From: Neobacillus pocheonensis
Lineage (GTDB): Bacteria; Bacillota; Bacilli; Bacillales; Cytobacillaceae
NCBI GenBank assembly: GCA_023702235.1
Contig: JAMQCR010000003.1
Span: forward strand, 396,501 to 460,500
Length of the DNA: 64,000 nucleotides
Direction: 5' to 3'
Part shown: piece after piece, positions 17,896-27,475 of the stretch
Numbering within the stretch: position 1 is the stretch's first letter
Layout: each line of letters starts with the position of its first letter
The notes under the pieces: generated by a model
What the model was told of the DNA's origin: nothing
Database searches by the model: none
What the model saw: only the letters and a program-made list of their open reading frames with translations
Program-made: the position numbers and the translations under genes

Positions 17896-18296
17896 TTGTG
17901 GATATATCCACAAAGTTATCCACTGTTTCCAGAATGTTATGCACAATTTGTGGATAAAGCTTGTTTTTATTCCCACCTTCTTTTATACTTTCAAAAGTAT
18001 TAAAGAAAAAATAGGAGTCTAGGTGCCTAAATTCGGCAAATTTCGAGTTTTAGCTCTTTTACCATAGAGGTGGATAAAAATGAACACATATGTGTGGAAA
18101 GTGGATAAGTATGTGGATAACTTGGAAAATAATCCACAGATTGTGGATGCAGCGAATTTTTTAAGAGAAAATGAAGTGGTGGCACTGCCAACGGAAACGG
18201 TTTATGGTCTTGGAGGCAACGCGGAAAGTGACGAGGCAGTGGCGAAAATTTTTGCCGCTAAAGGAAGACCTGGGGATAACCCGTTAATTATCCACA
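17859..18296. promoter_or_regulatory. DnaA-box cluster between ywlB and ywlC
   Basis: Perfect TTATCCACA boxes (either strand) lie at 17859-17867, 17949-17957, 18112-18120 and 18288-18296. One-mismatch boxes occur at 17897, 17904, 17916, 17938 and 18100. The cluster covers the ywlB end, the gap and the first 70 codons of ywlC. From memory, B. subtilis DnaA also binds a cluster at ywlB-ywlC, so the site appears conserved; the likely role is DnaA titration or control of ywlC. Confidence 0.82.
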
Positions 18297-19121
18297 TTGC
18301 CAAACGAGAGCAAATCAATCGCTTTGTGACGGAAATCCCCGCGAAAGCACAGATCTTAATGGAAGCATTCTGCCGGTGGCCGCTGACGATTATTTTTAAA
18401 AAGAAAGCGGGCGTTCTTTCTGAAAAGGCGACTGCTGGATTGAGTACGGTGGCGGTGAGAATGCCGGATCACCCCGTGGCCCTGGCGCTGTTGAAAAAAT
18501 GCGGACTACCGATTGCAGCCCCGAGTGCAAACAGCTCCGGTAAACCGAGTCCGACGAATGCCGAGCATGTGATGGACGATTTACAAGGGAAAATAGCCGG
18601 GGTGCTCGATGGTGGCGCAACTGGTGTGGGTGTGGAATCCACGGTCGTCGATTGTACGGAAGTGATTCCAGTCATCTTACGACCGGGCGGGGTGACAAAA
18701 GAGCAGCTTGAGGCGATGGTTGGCGAAGTTCGTGTTGACCCGGCATTGAAAGACGGAGAGTGGCCTGAAAGCACCAGGAATGAAATACCGCCATTATGCA
18801 CCGAATGCACCGCTTTTTCTCGTTGCCGGGAGCTTGGATTTCTTGCAAAAATTGGTGGAAGAAAAGAAAACGGAGGGACTGCGGGTCGGAGTCCTGACGA
18901 CCGAAGAAAATGTGGAGCAGTATCATGCTGATGTTGTGATTGCTTGTGGAAAAAGAGCTGAGCTCGAAACGGTCGCAGCTTCGCTTTATGATACGCTCCG
19001 GGCATTTAATCAACAACCCGTAGATATCATTTTTAGCGAAATGTTTCCGAATTCAGGTGTCGGTGATGCGATCATGAATCGCTTGGAAAAAGCGGCCGGG
19101 AATAAGGTTATTAGTGAATAA
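18080..19121 (+). CDS. ywlC: L-threonylcarbamoyladenylate synthase (YwlC/TsaC/Sua5), with indels
   Basis: This enzyme makes threonylcarbamoyl-AMP from threonine, bicarbonate and ATP, the first step of tRNA t6A37 synthesis. The YrdC domain shows VVALPTETVYGLGGNA, KIFAAKGRPGDNPL and PIAAPSANSSGKPSPT; the C-terminal Sua5 domain begins PGMKYRHYAPNAPL. One extra C at 18761-18766 (GGCC) breaks the frame between the domains. At 18370-18386 the usual FWPGPLT appears as FCRWPLT, best explained by two compensating indels. ATG 18080 follows AGAGGTGG. DnaA boxes overlap its start. Confidence 0.92.
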
Positions 19122-19136
19122 GAGGATAATTCATAA

Positions 19137-19204
19137 GGGTCAGACCACTAGAGAAGTGTAGTGCATAACGAGGTGCACCATTGCTGAATCTAGGGGTCTG
19201 ACCT
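19137..19204. repeat. Palindromic element, copy A (after ywlC)
   Basis: Outer arms GGTCAGACC (19138) and GGTCTGACC (19195) enclose a core TAGTGC..AACGAGGTGCAC..TTGCTG. The same core, with different outer arms, recurs at 20548-20587 after ywlE. Confidence 0.8.
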
Positions 19205-19298
19205 TTGCCTGTTTAGTCAATTTTTTTATGCTGCCTTCTAAATCGTTTTGGACGTGCATATGGTGAATAAGGGCAAGTCCAAGGGGGTTGAAGACAGA

Positions 19299-19854
19299 AT
19301 GTCAGCTATGCTCGGAGAAATACTAACACTGGTGGTTATGGCGATTGCACTAGGGATGGATGCCTTTTCCGTCGGTCTTGGTATGGGGATGTATAAATTA
19401 CGCTTAAGGCAGATTTTTAAAATTGGGATTACCATTGGCTTATTTCATGTGTGGATGCCGCTAGTGGGCATGCTCGCTGGTAAATATTTATCGGAGAAGT
19501 TTGGAACCTTTGCGACTTTAATTGGTGGATTGCTGTTGATCCTCTTGGGAATTCAAATGATTTGGTCCAGCTTTAAAAAGGGTGATGAAAAGGTCATTAC
19601 CCCGATTGGCTTTGGTTTACTTTTGTTTGCCTTGAGCGTGAGCCTGGATAGTTTTTCATTGGCCTCACTTTAGGAATCTATGGGCCAAAACGTTAATGGT
19701 CATCATTTGCTTCGGCGTTGTCGCGACCGTGCAAACATGGGCGGGCTTGCTGCTGGGTAGAAAGGTTCAAGGCTGGCTGGGCGTTTATGGTAAGGGCCTT
19801 GGTGGTGGGATTTTACTAGCATTCGGCATTAAATTACTGCATCTTTTTTGGTAA
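19299..19854 (+). CDS. mntP: Manganese efflux pump MntP, two one-base breaks
   Basis: MntP exports Mn2+ across the membrane. Six membrane segments are expected and visible: a first half with ALGMDAFSVGLGMGM and a second half with LSVSLDSFS followed by GLTLGIYGAK, the paired acidic motifs being the transport site. The frame is lost at about 19660 (beside GGCC) and at 19682-19686 (GGGCC), after which it continues TLMVIICFGVVATVQTWAG to TAA 19854. About 186 residues. I saw no yybP-ykoY riboswitch upstream. B. subtilis ywlD is at the same place. Confidence 0.9.
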
Positions 19855-20053
19855 AAGTAGAGAATCGATTGGTACGAATTCGATTACATATAAATCCTCC
19901 TTCCCAATATGGAAATCTGAAAATAGCTGTGAGAGCTTTCAATCGCCGCTGGGAGCAAAACCTACGTTCATCAATTTAAAAAAAGACCTTTAATAGGTTT
20001 TTTTGGAATCCGTAGGGAAATCGTTTTATAATAGAAGAAAAGGGGGCAGGCAT

Positions 20054-20494
20054 ATGCGGCGCATTTTGTTTGTATGTACGGGAAATACTTGTAGAAGTCC
20101 GATGGCTGAGGCAATTTTGAAAAACAAGAAAATTGAGGGGGTTGAAGTGAGGTCAGCAGGCGTGTTTGCTGCGAATGGATATGAGGCATCTGCGCATGCG
20201 AAGACGGTATTGGATGAGAATCAGATTCCCCATCAGCATTCATCAAGCTTGTTAACAAAAGAGACGGTGGAGTGGGCGGAATTGATTTTAACGATGACCG
20301 CAGCGCATAAAGCGGCTGTCATCCAGAAATTCCCTGCCTCGATGGCGAAGTTGTTTACGCTTAAGGAATTTACGGGTAAGGTTGTGGACCATGATGTGGT
20401 CGACCCGTTTGGTGGAAATCTCGCCATGTATCAGGAAACGTTTAATGAGCTTGATCACTTGATTGATAAGGCGATTGGGAAAATAAAACCGTAG
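20054..20494 (+). CDS. ywlE: Protein-arginine phosphatase YwlE
   Basis: YwlE removes phosphate from phosphoarginine in proteins, opposing McsB kinase in the ClpCP arginine-phosphate degradation system. The low-molecular-weight phosphatase P-loop is CTGNTCRSP; Thr in the CTGNT position, instead of the Ile/Leu of tyrosine phosphatases, is the known determinant of arginine preference. The catalytic Asp is in VVDPFGG. 146 residues. ATG 20054 follows AGGGGGCAGG. mcsB itself is not in this window. Confidence 0.93.
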   Translation: MRRILFVCTGNTCRSPMAEAILKNKKIEGVEVRSAGVFAANGYEASAHAKTVLDENQIPHQHSSSLLTKETVEWAELILTMTAAHKAAVIQKFPASMAKLFTLKEFTGKVVDHDVVDPFGGNLAMYQETFNELDHLIDKAIGKIKP

Positions 20495-20508
20495 ATGATA
20501 GAAAAGTT

Positions 20509-20610
20509 GGATGACAAATTGGCCTGAGCCTTCACGAAATGTCAGTATCTAGTGCTAAACGAGGTGCACATTTGCTGGATTTAGTGAGTAGCTCAGCCTG
20601 AGAGTCATCC
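20509..20610. repeat. Palindromic element, copy B (after ywlE)
   Basis: Outer arms GGATGAC (20509) and GTCATCC (20604) with inner CCTGAG/CTCAG pairs surround a core nearly identical to that at 19158-19193 (GAGGTGCAC, TTGCTG). It lies just after a gene, like copy A. Confidence 0.78.
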
Positions 20611-20699
20611 TTTTTTATTTGGTTCGCACTTTATATTTTTCGGTCAGTGTGTCAAAATTAAAAGCATGAGGTTTGAGTTTTGAACAGGAGGGTTTAATG

Positions 20700-21147
20700 A
20701 TGAAAGTGGCATTGGCATCAGATCATGGTGGGGTCAATATTCGAAAAGAAATTGCGAATTTATTGGATGAGCTTGGAATGGAATATGTCGATTTTGGCTG
20801 TGACTGCAGCGCATCTGTGGATTATCCGGATTATGCCTTACCGGTCGCGGAAAAGGTGGCGAGTGGTGAGTTTGACAGAGGGATTTTGATTTGTGGTACG
20901 GGCATCGGCATGTGCATTTCGGCAAACAAGGTGAAGGGGATTCGCTGTGCGCTTGTACATGATACGTTTAGTGCAAGAGCAACGCGGGCTCACAATGACA
21001 GCAATGTGCTGGCGATGGGGGAGCGCGTGATTGGACCTGGCCGTAGCTCGGGATATTGCGCAAATTTGGCTGACCGGCGAGTATGAAGGCGGCCGTCATG
21101 CGACTCGCGTTGGAAAAATTACAGAATACGAAAATAAGCACCTCTGA
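20700..21147 (+). CDS. rpiB: Ribose-5-phosphate isomerase B, one-base break
   Basis: RpiB interconverts ribose 5-phosphate and ribulose 5-phosphate. It starts MKVALASDHGGVNIRKE and has the catalytic Cys region GILICGTGIGMCISANKV and HDTFSARATRAHNDSNVL. An extra C at 21039-21042 (GGCC) breaks it; removing it restores GPGVARDIAQIWLTGEYEGG and the end at TGA 21147, about 149 residues. A preceding ATG at 20697 is also possible; AGGAGGG supports either. It is B. subtilis ywlF by position. Confidence 0.93.
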
Positions 21148-21161
21148 AAGGGATGAAGCTT

Positions 21162-21726
21162 ATGATTCACGAATGGGAAAAAGAACTAGAAGCGATTCTG
21201 ACAGAGTTTCAAGAACTGGTTTCATTCAAGTCTGGGCAACTGTTGGTGGTGGGCTGCAGCACAAGTGAGGTAATGGGTGAGCGAATTGGCACCGCAGGTA
21301 CATTTGATGTGGCTGAAATGATTTTTCGGGGATTAAAAAAGTTTCAGGCTGAAACTGGCGTAAAGCTGGCGTTTCAATGCTGTGAGCACTTAAATCGGGC
21401 GCTTGTGGTAGAAAGGGCTGTCGCTGAGGGCATGGGTGGATGAAGTATCTGTTGTTCCGGTTCGGACCGCGGGCGGAGCGATGGCTACTTATGCGTTCGG
21501 TGAGCTAGAGGATGCTGTTGTCGTCGAGTTTGTTAAGGCGGAAGCGGGCATCGATATTGGCAACACGTTAATGGGGATGCATTTAAAACACGTCGCCGTC
21601 CCAGTGCGCCTGAAACAAAAAAGCGTTGGACATGCACATGTCACTCTGGCCAAAACCCGGCCAAAACTAATCGGCGGTGCAAGAGCAGTCTATGAACGGA
21701 ACAACGCAAATTCAAGTTGCAGCTAG
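21162..21726 (+). CDS. ywlG: TIGR01440/UPF0340 family protein YwlG, one-base break
   Basis: A conserved bacillar protein of unknown function. Typical stretches are LLVVGCSTSEVMGERIGT and LAFQCCEHLNRALVVE, then, past a one-base loss at about 21434 (GGGG read as GGG), VDEVSVVPVRTAGGAMATYAF and MGMHLKHVAVPVR. About 188 residues. I prefer ATG 21162 because an AAAGGG ribosome site abuts the upstream ATG 21153. It starts 15 bases after rpiB, so the two are probably cotranscribed. This break is one of the few not at GGCC. Confidence 0.83.
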
Positions 21727-22036
21727 TGGTAATGTCTGGCTTTAGCTTTTTAAGGTGACAGGGTTCGGTTCAGTCCCCAGTGCATTAACACTTTAATGTG
21801 AAAAGGTTTCAGTTCCCCACTGCTTTAAAGTGGAAAACCGAAGATTCGAGTTATTTGTAAGCGATTCATTCGTGAAAATTGGGTAATATGGTTTAATTGT
21901 TGGTTTTTTGCTCTTATTTTTGTGTGAAACCCGAAAATTTTTCTCTTTCAATTTAAGTATGATTCGTGCTAAAATGAAAAAAGAATTTTTTAAATAGTTT
22001 GCAATTCAATTTATATAAACTCAGAGGAGGATTATC
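21727..22036. other. ywlG-glyA intergenic region with two similar hairpins
   Basis: At 21772-21845 two degenerate copies of a GGTT(T)CAGTYCCCA unit each carry a small palindrome (CATTAA/TTAATG and CCACT/AGTGG) and end in GTG(G)AAAA. The rest is T-rich leader DNA with a candidate PurR site. No gene seen. Confidence 0.55.
21928..21970 (+). promoter_or_regulatory. Candidate PurR double box before glyA
   Basis: AACCCGAAAAT (CGAA at 21932) and, inverted, the CGAAT of ATTCGTG (TTCG at 21963) have the geometry of paired PurBoxes about 17 bases apart. B. subtilis glyA is a PurR target. The match is loose. Confidence 0.4.
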
Positions 22037-23277
22037 ATGAAGCATTTGCCACAGCAGGATGAGCAGGTATTTCAAGCGATTCAACAGGAATTAGGCCGTC
22101 AGCGCGGAAAAATCGAACTAATAGCCTCAGAAAACTTTGTTAGTGAAGCAGTTATGGAGGCACAAGGGTCCGTTTTAACAAATAAGTATGCCGAAGGGTA
22201 CCCTGGACGTCGCTATTACGGCGGCTGCGAATATGTGGATGTTGTGGAAGACTTGGCTCGCGACCGGGCGAAACAAATCTTCGGTGCAGAGCATATCAAC
22301 GTTCAACCACACTCTGGAGCACAAGCCAACATGGCTGTTTACTTTACGATTCTTGAGCATGGTGACACAGTGCTTGGCATGAATTTATCTCACGGTGGCC
22401 ACTTAACACATGGTAGCCCAGTAAACTTTAGTGGCGTTCAATATAACTTTGTTGAATATGGTGTGGATGAAACCACTCACCGCATTAACTATGAGGATGT
22501 TCGTGCAAAAGCTCTTGAGCATAAGCCAAAATTAATAGTTGCCGGTGCCAGTGCCTATCCGCGTGCGATTGACTTTAAGAAATTCCGCGAAATCGCTGAT
22601 GAAGTAGGTGCCTACCTCATGGTGGATATGGCCCACATTGCTGGCCTTGTCGCAGCAGGCTTGCATCAAAATCCAGTGCCATATGCTGATTTTGTGACGA
22701 CAACTACACATAAAACATTGCGCGGTCCTCGCGGCGGGATGATCCTATGCCGTGAAGAGTTTGCCAAAAAAATTGATAAGTCCATCTTCCCCGGAATCCA
22801 GGGTGGTCCGTTGATGCACGTGATTGCAGCGAAAGCCGTTGCATTTGGCGAAGCACTTCAGGACAGCTTTAAAGAATATGCTGCTCAAATTATCGCGAAT
22901 GCAAACCGCCTAGGAGAAGCCTTAAAAAAGAAGGACTAGCACTTGTTTCCGACGGCACCGACAACCACTTATTGCTCCTTGATGTGCAAAACCTTGGCTT
23001 AACAGGTAAAGTGGCGGAAAAGGTTCTTGATGAAATTGGAATTACGGTTAACAAAAATACGATTCCATTTGATCCGCAAAGCCCATTTGTCACAAGCGGT
23101 ATTCGAATCGGAACAGCTGCCGTTACGAGCCGTGGTTTTGGTTTGGAGGACATGGACGAGATTGCTTCCATTATCGCCTTTACATTGAAAAACCATGAAG
23201 ATGAAGCTAAACTGAAAGAAGCTAGCGGACGCGTCGAAGCGTTAACAAGCAAATTTACACTTTATCCAGAGTATTAA
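22037..23277 (+). CDS. glyA: Serine hydroxymethyltransferase, one-base break
   Basis: GlyA converts serine and tetrahydrofolate to glycine and methylene-THF using pyridoxal phosphate. Motifs: ELIASEN, NKYAEGYPGRRYYGGCE, VDMAHIAGLVAAG and VTTTTHKTLRGPRGG with the PLP lysine in THKT. A loss of one A in a poly-A run (about 22925) breaks the frame at LKKKD; the rest (GLALVSDGTDNHLLLLDV to FTLYPEY) follows in the next frame to 23277. About 413 residues. GAGGAGG precedes ATG 22037. This break is a homopolymer error, not GGCC. Confidence 0.97.
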
Positions 23278-23455
23278 TGTATGTTGAATCGGCATTATGA
23301 AAAACCGGATTTTTTTGCACGTGCAGAAAACCTTTTTCGGAAAATTTTTACTAGTTTTGAAGACTGGAGTCTTAGTTGCTCATTGCCCTTTTTTTCTGTA
23401 AAATGAGACGAAGTGTTTAATACGAATTAAATTAATAGGAGAAGGGGCGATAATT

Positions 23456-24084
23456 GTGGCAAAGGTATACGTTTTCGACCACCCACTTATTCAGCATAAG
23501 CTTACTTACATACGTGATAAAAATACTGGAACCAAGGAGTTCCGAGAATTGGTAGATGAAGTGGCCACCCTAATGGCTTTTGAAATCACAAGGGATATGC
23601 AGCTCGAAGATATTGATATCGAAACGCCTGTGTGTCCAGCAAAATCAAAAGTGCTTTCCGGCAAAAAGATCGGCATCGTTCCAATTTTGCGCGCCGGAAT
23701 TGGCATGGTGGATGGAATTTTAAAATTAATCCCAGCGGCAAAGGTGGCCATATCGGTTTATACCGCGACCCTAAAACCTTATTGCCAGTTGAATATTATC
23801 TGAAGCTTCCAAGTGACGTCGAAGAGCGCGATTTCATCGTAGTAGACCCTATGCTCGCTACGGGTGGATCAGCAATCGAAGCAATCCGCTCCTTAAAAAA
23901 GCGCGGCGCCAAGAACATTAAATTTATGTGCCTAATTGCCGCACCTGAAGGGGTAGAAGCAGTAAAGAAAGAACACCCGGATGTTGACATCTACATTGCA
24001 GCACTGGATGAGAAACTAAATGATCACGGCTATATCGTGCCAGGATTAGGCGATGCCGGCGATCGGTTGTTTGGGACAAAATAA
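23456..24084 (+). CDS. upp: Uracil phosphoribosyltransferase, one-base break
   Basis: Upp makes UMP from uracil and PRPP. It begins MAKVYVFDHPLIQHKLTYIR, has PILRAGIGMVDGIL, the PRPP-binding loop VVDPMLATGGSA, and the uracil-binding end YIVPGLGDAGDR. GGGCC read as GGCC at 23746-23749 breaks the frame at AAKV(G)HIGLYRD. Repaired length 209, the family norm. Start GTG 23456 after GGAGAAGGGG. Conserved position after glyA. Confidence 0.96.
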
Positions 24085-24090
24085 TTGGAT

Positions 24091-24125
24091 AATGCCAAGT
24101 AGATATGGTCTACTTGGCATTTTTA
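24091..24125 (+). terminator. Terminator after upp
   Basis: AATGCCAAGTAGA pairs perfectly with TCTACTTGGCATT over a five-base loop, followed by TTTACTTTT. Confidence 0.92.
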
Positions 24126-24229
24126 CTTTTATAATGGCTGCAGTAACCATCTAAATACTTCCTCCCGCAAAACTGCATACTTTCCCCACCTGAAGAAAAT
24201 CATATGGAAAAAGGGGAATTTATCTTTTG

Positions 24230-26456
24230 ATGAAAATACCAATCCTTTTACTGGCGTTCATCCTTTCCATCCATTCACCAACCTATGCTCGGATGCTGAC
24301 AACCCCGCCGCTACCAAATGACACGCACGAAACGATTGCGATTATTGTGCTCCAAAATCAAGAATCAGAACAAGAAATCAAACAGTTTTTAGCACGATTT
24401 AAAGATATTCAGCTTCGACACATTTTCCATGAGGCAATCAATGGATTTTCCGTTCAAGGACCGGCTGATTCGATTGCCCAACTAGGAAGGCAAAAACAAA
24501 TTTTAAGCGTTTCGCCGGTTGCAAAGTATCAGGCTGAGGCAGAAGAAGGCGTGAAAATTATTGGCGGGGAAGAGGTCCGCAAATTTTTTGATAAAAAGAA
24601 TAACAGACTTACGGGAAAAGGAGTAACCGTTGGGGTCATCGATACAGGCGTGGACTATACCCATCCGGATCTTAGACGAAACTATGCGGGTGGCCGTGAC
24701 TTGGTCGATGGCGATCGTGATCCAATGGAAACGCGTGCCAGTGGAAAGGCGACGCTGCACGGCACCCATGTTGCTGGGATTATTGCCGGGAATGGAAAAA
24801 TTCAAGGCGTTGCACCTGAAGCAAGGATTATTGCTTACCGTGCCCTTGGCCGGGCGGCGGCGGGACAACGGAGCAGGTGCTGGCAGCGATTGAGCAGGCG
24901 ATTAAGGATAAAGTTGATATCGTCAATCTTTCGCTTGGCAATGATATCAACGGACCTGACCTTCCGATTAGCCTCGCGTTGAACCGCGCGGTCGACAAAG
25001 GCATTGTTGCCGTGGCTGCATCTGGAAACTCCGGACCTAATATTTGGACGGTTGGTTCACCCGGGACTGCTTCGAAAGCCATCTCTGTAGGGGCTTCGAC
25101 CCCGATGATGGAGATACCCTATTTATTAATAGAAGGAATGCGGGAAAAATTCCGGATTCAACCGCTGGAAGGCTCGGAAAAATGGGCACTCGACCGCTCG
25201 ATTGATTTAGTCGATGGCCTTGGGCAAGAAAGAGGAATTGAAAAATGTTCAGGGAAAAATGGTGCTCATCAAACGAGGACGAATAACATTCACTCAAAAG
25301 GCAAAAAACGCAATCGATGCTGGGGCAAAAGCGGTCCTAATTTACAATAATATGAGTGGTAGCTTCATGGGAAATCTGGAAGCGCCGAGTAGCATACCTG
25401 TGGGTTCCCTCTCTAAGCGTGACGGAGATATTTTACAAAAGGAATTGAAAAATGGAGGACATTCCACAAGGCTTGCGATAGTAGAGGAAAAAGATCGACT
25501 GGCGGAGTTTAGTTCACGGTGGCCGGTGACGGGAACGTGGGAAATCAAGCCAGATATTGTAGCGCCAGGCGTGGCGATCAATTCGACGGTACCAGGCGGA
25601 TACCTTTCGCTCCAGGGCACGAGCATGGCGGCACCCCATGTTGCCGGAGCCTGCGCGTTAATCAAGCGGCCACCCCGATTGGACGCCCGTGCAAATCAAG
25701 GCGGCGCTGATGAATACCGCGCGGCCGCTAGTAAGAAATGCAGGACAACTTAACGGACACGAGCCAGCCTACTACCGCACATTTGAGCAGGGGGCGGGCA
25801 GAATCCAAGTGGATGATGCGGTTAAGGCAGAATCGCTTGTCATGCCGAGTTCGATCAAGTTTGGTAAATTTGCCTTTAGTGATCAGCGAGCAGTGCACAA
25901 AGCCTATTTGCATGTTGAAAATGTGAGTGACCAAAACATTCGTTATTCGTTTGATATTCCTGAGCCTGTCGAAGGACTAGAATGGAGCCTCCCTATGATG
26001 TTTACACTTGGGCCAAAGGAATCCCGCGATATGACGGTTGAGCTTACGATCGAGCCCAAGCTGTTTAAGGGGAAAATTCAGGACGGTTATCTTCGCTTGC
26101 ATGCAGGCACCAAAGCCATCCGCATCCCGTATATTTATGTGCTGGAGGAACCGAATTACCCGCGGGTGATGGGCTTTGACTTTGGGGAAGGAGACAAGCC
26201 GGATCATTACCGCTATGAGGTATATTTGCCTGGTGGTGCTGAGGAATTTGGGATTGCTTTGTTTAACCCAGCAGATTATCGCTTTGTTGGCTTTTTAGAT
26301 TCGGGGCGGAATTTGAAAAAGGGGCTCATTAAGAAAGATCTCCCAAGCGAGCAGATTCCTGTTGAAGGAACCTATCTGGCTAAAGTGTTTGCAAAAAAAG
26401 GCAATCAAGAGGACTTCATTGAGACGATGATAACAATTGAGAAAAAAGTGGAGTAA
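24230..26456 (+). CDS. Secreted subtilisin-like serine protease (Vpr-like), three indels
   Basis: A large extracellular S8 peptidase. Order of parts: signal peptide (IPILLLAFILSIHSPTYA), I9-type inhibitor propeptide (IAIIVLQNQESEQEI), catalytic domain with Asp in VGVIDTGVDYTHPDL, His in LHGTHVAGIIAGNG and Ser in LQGTSMAAPHVAG, an inserted protease-associated domain (KMVLIKRGRITFTQKAKNA), and a C-terminal beta-rich part. About 740 residues. Breaks are at 24848 (GGGCC to GGCC), 25216 and 25668 (extra C in GGCC). The expected SSRGP appears as SSRWP, a further likely error. It sits between upp and atp, which are adjacent in B. subtilis. Confidence 0.88.
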
Positions 26457-26843
26457 CAGGGGGCAGCGGCCTCTTTTTTTGTGTGTCGGCCAGGTATGGA
26501 GCCGTACTCGTTTTTCCAATTTAGCACCCCACCAAAGGGATGTGTCAACCCTATGAAAACCCTTTCCTATTTTAGTATTATAACGGGGCGGACAACGGGT
26601 AAAGTGTAGTACAAACGTGGCTTTGATAGCACTGAAAAAAGCTATACCAATATACTAAGTAACTGGGAATTGTTTGTGGAATATTTCACGTAAATGCATT
26701 GACATTGACATTTCCCTATTGTATGATAACAAAGGGTGAAAATGATAGGGTTTACAATCAAGTTTACTTTATTTTCACAGTGTTTATGTACTCATCATTC
26801 AAATCTAACCCGCTCTCATTCTCTGCTGTGAGGATGTGATGAT
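26457..26843. other. Intergenic region upstream of the atp operon
   Basis: No gene. It contains the atp promoter (separate entry) and a long AT-rich 5' leader of about 110 bases between the probable start site and atpZ. Confidence 0.5.
26699..26727 (+). promoter_or_regulatory. Sigma-A promoter of the atp operon
   Basis: TTGACA (26699-26704), a 17-base spacer and TATGAT (26722-26727). It is the best vegetative promoter match ahead of atpZ. Confidence 0.75.
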
Positions 26844-27071
26844 ATGAATCAGCAAAAAAACAACCGCAACCCGTTTCAGGCAATGGCTCTAATGTCCGCA
26901 ATCGTTTCCCAGTTAGTAGGATCCATTCTTATCGGTATTTTTGCCGGAAGATGGCTGGATCACAAATGGGGGACTGAGCCAATTTTCTTAATAATAGGAC
27001 TGTTAATCGGATTAGCAGCAGGAACGTATTCGATGCTTGTATCAATCCGCCACTTTCACTCGGGAGATTGA
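26844..27071 (+). CDS. atpZ: AtpZ/AtpI family protein
   Basis: A 75-residue protein with two membrane helices (SAIVSQLVGSILIGIFAGRWL and IFLIIGLLIGLAAGTYSML) at the head of the atp operon. AtpZ-family proteins are linked to ATP synthase assembly and possibly Mg2+ or Ca2+ transport in the membrane. It is followed six bases later by subunit I. Its separate presence before subunit I is typical of many bacilli other than B. subtilis. Confidence 0.82.
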   Translation: MNQQKNNRNPFQAMALMSAIVSQLVGSILIGIFAGRWLDHKWGTEPIFLIIGLLIGLAAGTYSMLVSIRHFHSGD

Positions 27072-27077
27072 AGAGTT

Positions 27078-27464
27078 ATGCCGGAATTTGTCAAAATGTA
27101 CGATCGAGCACGTAAATGGATGTTGTATCTTTTAGCCATTTATGTTCTTGGCTGGGGCTTTACTTCTTATCAAACGATCTTCTTAGGTTTAATTCTTGGA
27201 ACAGCATTCAGTATGATTAATTTATGGATGCTGATTAAAAGAATGAGAAAGTTTGATAAATTAATCACAAATGGGAAGAAAGTCCGATCACTCGGTTCTC
27301 TCTCTAGATTGGCAATGGCAGCACTCGCGATTGTCATAGCACTAAAATGGACAAGGTATTTTCAAACTGGAAGTGTGGTATTAGGACTAATGACAAACTA
27401 TATTGTCATTATGATAGATTATCTCTTTCATTCATTTAATGTACATAAAACAAATAGAAAGTGA
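27078..27464 (+). CDS. atpI: ATP synthase subunit I
   Basis: A 128-residue membrane protein with four predicted helices, thought to help assemble the c-ring. It starts MPEFVKMYDRARKWMLYLLA. It is the B. subtilis atpI counterpart by size and place, directly before atpB. GAGATTGAAGAG precedes ATG 27078. Confidence 0.82.
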   Translation: MPEFVKMYDRARKWMLYLLAIYVLGWGFTSYQTIFLGLILGTAFSMINLWMLIKRMRKFDKLITNGKKVRSLGSLSRLAMAALAIVIALKWTRYFQTGSVVLGLMTNYIVIMIDYLFHSFNVHKTNRK

Positions 27465-27475
27465 GGTGAGGTTAC

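Noticed and set aside
19122..19298. yybP-ykoY manganese riboswitch before mntP
   Set aside because: The region holds the palindromic repeat; I saw no typical paired-loop consensus of this riboswitch.
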